NCBI GenBank assembly: GCA_963545585.1
Contig: CAUUKX010000082.1
Coordinates: forward strand, 1 to 8,886
DNA: 8,886 nt
DNA from: W11650 sp963545585
GTDB taxonomy: Bacteria > Bacillota > Clostridia > Lachnospirales > Vallitaleaceae
Direction of reading: 5' to 3'
How positions within the stretch are numbered: the stretch's first letter is position 1; each line of letters starts with the position of its first letter. The position numbers and the translations under genes were made by a program. Under the pieces are notes generated by a model that worked only from the letters and a program-made list of their open reading frames with translations, was not told where the DNA came from and made no database searches. Shown here piece after piece: positions 6,565-8,886 of this stretch.

Positions 6565-7773
6565 ATGAAATATAAACGATATGGGATAGTGTGTATTTTG
6601 CTTTTCCTGCTGGTGGCGTGTACTGCCAAAGAGCATAAGTTGGAGAAAGAACAGATAAAAGAAGAAAAGGAAGAAAAGGAAGAAATAGCAAAGAAAGAAG
6701 AAATAAAAGAAGAACAAGATGAGAAAAAAGATAAGCGAATAGGAGAAACCCTTGCTTTGGGTTATCATCTGCAAAAACCGGTTATTTTAGCCAAAGAAGT
6801 TTTGACATATCACGAAATAGAACTGCCAGAAAAAATAGATGATAAAGAAATGGCGGTTGTGGGGATTTATGATGAGAATCGTTTTTTTGTATTACTGGAA
6901 AATATTGCTGCTTTAGAAGAACAGGAATATGGTTTATTTGATACAAAAAGCCAAAGCTATCAATCGCTTCTTCTACCACCAGGCAAGGGGAAAATGCTTG
7001 CTGGAATTATAGCACATAACGAGGACTATGTTGCTTATATGGAATACCATGGAAAAAGTGAATTTGACAGAACAAGCGATGAGGATGAGCCGCTAACGAT
7101 TTTTTTAAAGATTTACGATATGAAACAAAAAAAATCTACGCTGGTTCATGCTTACAGTGAGTTTTACCCTTATAGTTCTCTGCATTTTAAAAATAAAATT
7201 ATTTTGAAAGAGGATAAGTTGTATTTTGATGATTTTAACGAAGACGGTACGGATGCGAATTTATATTGCTATGATGCCAAAAGCCAAAAAGCAGAAATTA
7301 TTAAAACTGCTTATCAAAATCCAGGGCTTTATCAAGGAGGGATTGTTGTAATTGGCAGGAGCGGCACAGAACAATATGATACAATCTATCAGTTATCTGG
7401 GGAGAAAGTAGTATCTTTGCCGGAGAATATCATAGAATTAAGTACGAGTGAGCGAAGCATTTTTGGGCTGGATAATAAAAATACAGATGAGAAATTAAGA
7501 ATTACGACTTTCAGCCTAAATGATTTGCTTTCTGGTGAGGAACTATTGGAAACGCAGATTACAATCAGTCAGCCGGAAAGCAATCGGTATTATTTATGCT
7601 GGAGGAATTATACGGATCAAGTAGCTGTGTTATACAGCATTGAGAAAAATAGCTTTTTAGTATTTGACGATTTGCCGAGAAGACTTTATCGGTTTGAGCT
7701 GCAAGGCAGTGGCGGTTTGATAATTTCTTATGGAGAAAGAGGAACGAAGTATTATCGCTTTGCTGAGAAATAA
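6565..7773 (+). CDS. Lipoprotein with charged linker and beta-propeller-like body, function unknown
   Basis: A 402-residue protein with a lipoprotein signal: MKYKRYG, a hydrophobic core and lipobox LVAC with Cys19 as the lipid-modified residue. It should therefore sit on the outer face of the membrane. Residues 22-58 are almost only K, E, D, Q and R, with tandem EEK-like units, and form a flexible or helical charged spacer. The body has propeller-like strand repeats, for example YGLFDTKSQSYQSL (122-135), FLKIYDMKQKKSTLV (180-194), LYCYDAKSQKAEII (233-246) and LVFDDLPRRLYRFEL (365-379). The KSQ turn recurs in two of them. No enzyme motif is seen and the family is not recognised. The ATG has AAGGAG (6553-6558) 6 bases upstream. 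It is the last gene of the unit, 36 bases after the membrane-anchored propeller gene; a terminator begins 22 bases after its stop. Confidence 0.72.
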   Translation: MKYKRYGIVCILLFLLVACTAKEHKLEKEQIKEEKEEKEEIAKKEEIKEEQDEKKDKRIGETLALGYHLQKPVILAKEVLTYHEIELPEKIDDKEMAVVGIYDENRFFVLLENIAALEEQEYGLFDTKSQSYQSLLLPPGKGKMLAGIIAHNEDYVAYMEYHGKSEFDRTSDEDEPLTIFLKIYDMKQKKSTLVHAYSEFYPYSSLHFKNKIILKEDKLYFDDFNEDGTDANLYCYDAKSQKAEIIKTAYQNPGLYQGGIVVIGRSGTEQYDTIYQLSGEKVVSLPENIIELSTSERSIFGLDNKNTDEKLRITTFSLNDLLSGEELLETQITISQPESNRYYLCWRNYTDQVAVLYSIEKNSFLVFDDLPRRLYRFELQGSGGLIISYGERGTKYYRFAEK

Positions 7774-7795
7774 GCGGTTCCTTTTGTTGTGTCCT

Positions 7796-7849
7796 ATGAG
7801 TACGTTACCGAAAGCGGGAGAGCGTTTTCGGTAATGTACTTATTTTTTT
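7796..7849 (+). terminator. Intrinsic terminator of the accessory unit
   Basis: A near-perfect 21-bp stem: 7796-7816 pairs with 7823-7843, with only G-T wobbles as irregularities, around a GGAGAG loop. The middle is TTACCGAAA (7805-7813) with TTTCGGTAA (7826-7834). The run T7843-T7849 follows. It lies 22 bases after the lipoprotein stop. It shares TACCGAAA/TTTCGGTA and the leading ATGAGT with the hairpin at 4057-4108. Confidence 0.85.
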
Positions 7850-7869
7850 ATATATCCATCGTTTTCGTT

Positions 7870-7908
7870 AAAAAAAGAGCAAAATGCAGTACCGGCGGGC
7901 TTGCTCTT
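7870..7908 (-). terminator. Probable minus-strand intrinsic terminator
   Basis: AAGAGCAA (7875-7882) pairs with TTGCTCTT (7901-7908) around an 18-base loop. Read on the minus strand the stem is followed by a T run (complement of A7870-A7876). It would stop transcripts coming leftward from the nrdD side. No minus-strand gene is seen in the window, so it may block antisense RNA or be a chance hairpin. Confidence 0.4.
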
Positions 7909-7934
7909 GTCAAGAGAAATCGAAGAAAAAGAGT

Positions 7935-7970
7935 TCCAAAAAAAGGGGAATTTTTATCAATTTTTTTGGA
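7935..7970. repeat. A/T inverted repeat
   Basis: TCCAAAAAAA (7935-7944) and TTTTTTTGGA (7961-7970) are exact inverse copies with 16 bases between. It lies between the terminators and the nrdD promoter. The stem is weak; it could be a remnant terminator or a bent-DNA site upstream of the promoter. Confidence 0.4.
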
Positions 7971-7990
7971 GAGAATAAGCGGAATTTAAC

Positions 7991-8019
7991 TTGACTTATA
8001 CAATATATAGTGCTAATAT
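7991..8019 (+). promoter_or_regulatory. Promoter of nrdD with extended -10
   Basis: TTGACT (7991-7996), a 17-base spacer, then TAATAT (8014-8019) preceded by TGC (8011-8013), which gives an extended -10. The transcription start is predicted near 8026, about 97 bases before the nrdD ATG. One NrdR-type box fills the spacer and a second overlaps the start region. Confidence 0.75.
7998..8013. promoter_or_regulatory. NrdR box 1
   Basis: The 16 bases ATACAATATATAGTGC match the known NrdR-type palindrome (ACACAATATATAGTGT form) at 14 of 16 positions. It exactly fills the -35 to -10 spacer, so bound NrdR would block RNA polymerase. NrdR is the (d)ATP-sensing repressor of ribonucleotide reductase genes; its gene is not in the window. 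Confidence 0.85.
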
Positions 8020-8026
8020 TATACTC

Positions 8027-8057
8027 ACTCTCAATATATTGTGTATTGGTTGAGAGT
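8027..8057 (+). other. Stem-loop at the predicted 5' end of the nrdD mRNA
   Basis: ACTCTCAA (8027-8034) pairs with TTGAGAGT (8050-8057), with a 15-base loop that holds most of NrdR box 2. It begins at the predicted first transcribed bases. It may protect the 5' end of the mRNA. It could also be a second DNA palindrome for a regulator. Confidence 0.5.
8029..8044. promoter_or_regulatory. NrdR box 2
   Basis: TCTCAATATATTGTGT matches the same palindrome at 14 of 16 positions. It starts 31 bp after box 1, three helical turns, which is the usual spacing for paired NrdR boxes and lets the protein bind both on one DNA face. It lies just past the predicted transcription start. Confidence 0.85.
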
Positions 8058-8092
8058 AAAAAAGAAACACAAGAGAACAAGAAGTTAATTTT

Positions 8093-8107
8093 ATCTGCCG
8101 GGCAGAT
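8093..8107. promoter_or_regulatory. Palindrome just upstream of the nrdD ribosome binding site
   Basis: ATCTGCC and GGCAGAT flank a single G, a 15-base palindrome. In RNA it gives a 6-bp stem with a three-base loop. It ends one base before the AGGGGAAGGTG ribosome binding region (8108-8118). It could be an operator or a hairpin that affects translation of nrdD. Confidence 0.45.
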
Positions 8108-8122
8108 AGGGGAAGGTGTACT

Positions 8123-8886
8123 ATGGAGTTAAAAGAAGTAAAAGTCAGGAAAAAAGATTCAACCCTGCAGCCGTTTACTGCCGAGAAGATTGTGGCGGCG
8201 GTTAAAAAATCGGCTGACCGGGTTTTGGTTAAGTTTAGTGCGGAAGAAGAAAGAGAAATTGTCGGGCTGGTAATGGAAAAGATTCTGCATTTAAATACCA
8301 ATATTGTACCGATTGAAACCATGCACAACTTTGTTGAATATGCGCTGGATAAGGTCAATCCGGCGGTAGCCAAGTCGTACCGGGAATACCGCAACTATAA
8401 GATTGACTTTGTCAATATGCTGGATGATGTTTACCGCAAATCACAAAAGGTGCGTTATATTGGTGATAAGGAAAACTCCAATACCGATTCGGCGCTGGTG
8501 GCGACCAAGCGGAGTCTGATTTATAATCAGCTGAATAAAGAGCTTTATCAGAAGTTTTTCCTGAATAAGGAAGAAAGAAGCGCCATTCGGGCGGGCTATA
8601 TCTATATTCATGATATGGTCAGCCGTTTAGACACCATGAACTGCTGTTTGTTTGACATGGAAGCGGTTCTGACCGGCGGCTTTGAAATGGCCAATATCTG
8701 GTATAATGAGCCGAAAACCTTGGATGTTGCTTTTGACGTTATCGGCGATATTGTGCTGTCAACGGCGGCGCAGCAGTATGGCGGCTTTACGATTGGGGAG
8801 CTGGATAAGATTTTAGCACCTTATGCGGAAAAGAGTTATAAAAAGTATTTGTTTGATTACAGTGATATGATTGTCGGCGAGATGAC
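8123..8886 (+). CDS. nrdD: Anaerobic (class III) ribonucleoside-triphosphate reductase, N-terminal part
   Basis: Makes dNTPs from NTPs without oxygen by a glycyl-radical mechanism; needs the activase NrdG, not seen here. The frame stays open through the window end; 254 residues are visible and family members are around 700 long. Residues 5 to about 95 form an ATP-cone with the typical VRKKDSTLQPFTAEKIVAAV start, which gives allosteric control by ATP/dATP. The catalytic part follows: ENSNTDSALVATKRSLIYNQ (117-136), GYIYIHDM (158-165), TMNCCLFD (171-178) with the region of the active-site cysteine pair, and TAAQQYGGFT (214-223). The thiyl cysteine and the C-terminal glycyl radical loop lie beyond the window. 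The ATG has AAGGTG (8113-8118) 4 bases upstream. It has its own NrdR-type control region and is separate from the accessory unit. Confidence 0.93.
   Translation, partial: MELKEVKVRKKDSTLQPFTAEKIVAAVKKSADRVLVKFSAEEEREIVGLVMEKILHLNTNIVPIETMHNFVEYALDKVNPAVAKSYREYRNYKIDFVNMLDDVYRKSQKVRYIGDKENSNTDSALVATKRSLIYNQLNKELYQKFFLNKEERSAIRAGYIYIHDMVSRLDTMNCCLFDMEAVLTGGFEMANIWYNEPKTLDVAFDVIGDIVLSTAAQQYGGFTIGELDKILAPYAEKSYKKYLFDYSDMIVGEM

Noticed and set aside
6259..6774. Minus-strand frame rich in Phe and Leu resembling a membrane protein
   Set aside because: It is the reverse reading of the K/E-rich lipoprotein spacer; no start signals.
7789..7989. 66-residue open frame after the lipoprotein gene
   Set aside because: It starts inside the terminator region, runs through its stem and T run, and has no ribosome binding site or recognisable features.

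Overview
The window reads as a low-to-mid GC Gram-positive anaerobe of the Bacillota. The class Clostridia is most likely, and the nrdD wording recalls Lachnospiraceae-type proteins; this placement rests on family recognition and no search was run. Supporting signs are strong AGGAGG-type ribosome binding sites, GTG and TTG starts on core genes, SigA-type promoters, a lipobox lipoprotein, and an oxygen-sensitive class III ribonucleotide reductase under an NrdR-type control region. All genes seen are on the + strand.

Layout. (1) 1-3969: the 3' part of the str operon, with rpsG (ribosomal protein S7, GTG start), fusA (EF-G, TTG start) and tuf (EF-Tu). tuf has its own promoter in the 142-base fusA-tuf gap. 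(2) 3970-4446: a gene-free spacer holding an alternating series of stem-loops. Three carry the same ATGCTTGCATG core (4015, 4148, 4281). Two others lie between them. The first two core units look like tandem terminators of tuf. (3) 4447-7849: an accessory transcription unit. It starts with a 12/12 consensus promoter, then a 5' leader with five GAGCAA copies and a 29-codon leader ORF that overlaps the next gene by ATGA. Next come a secreted permuted-papain (YiiX/YycO-like) amidase, a membrane-anchored probable beta-propeller protein and a beta-propeller-like lipoprotein. A long stem-loop terminator closes the unit. (4) 7850-8122: a short spacer with a probable minus-strand terminator, an A/T inverted repeat and the nrdD control region. 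There two NrdR-type boxes, 31 bp apart, are laid over an extended -10 promoter. (5) 8123-8886: nrdD, cut by the window edge after 254 codons.

The str genes supply the elongation machinery. nrdD makes dNTPs without oxygen. The middle unit is the unusual part. Its three main products all carry export signals and should work at the membrane or outside it. The pairing of one hydrolase with two unrelated-looking propeller proteins suggests a cell-surface function that I cannot name from sequence alone. It is visibly richer in A/T than the flanking core genes and is bounded by hairpin-rich spacers, so it may be a lineage-specific insertion.
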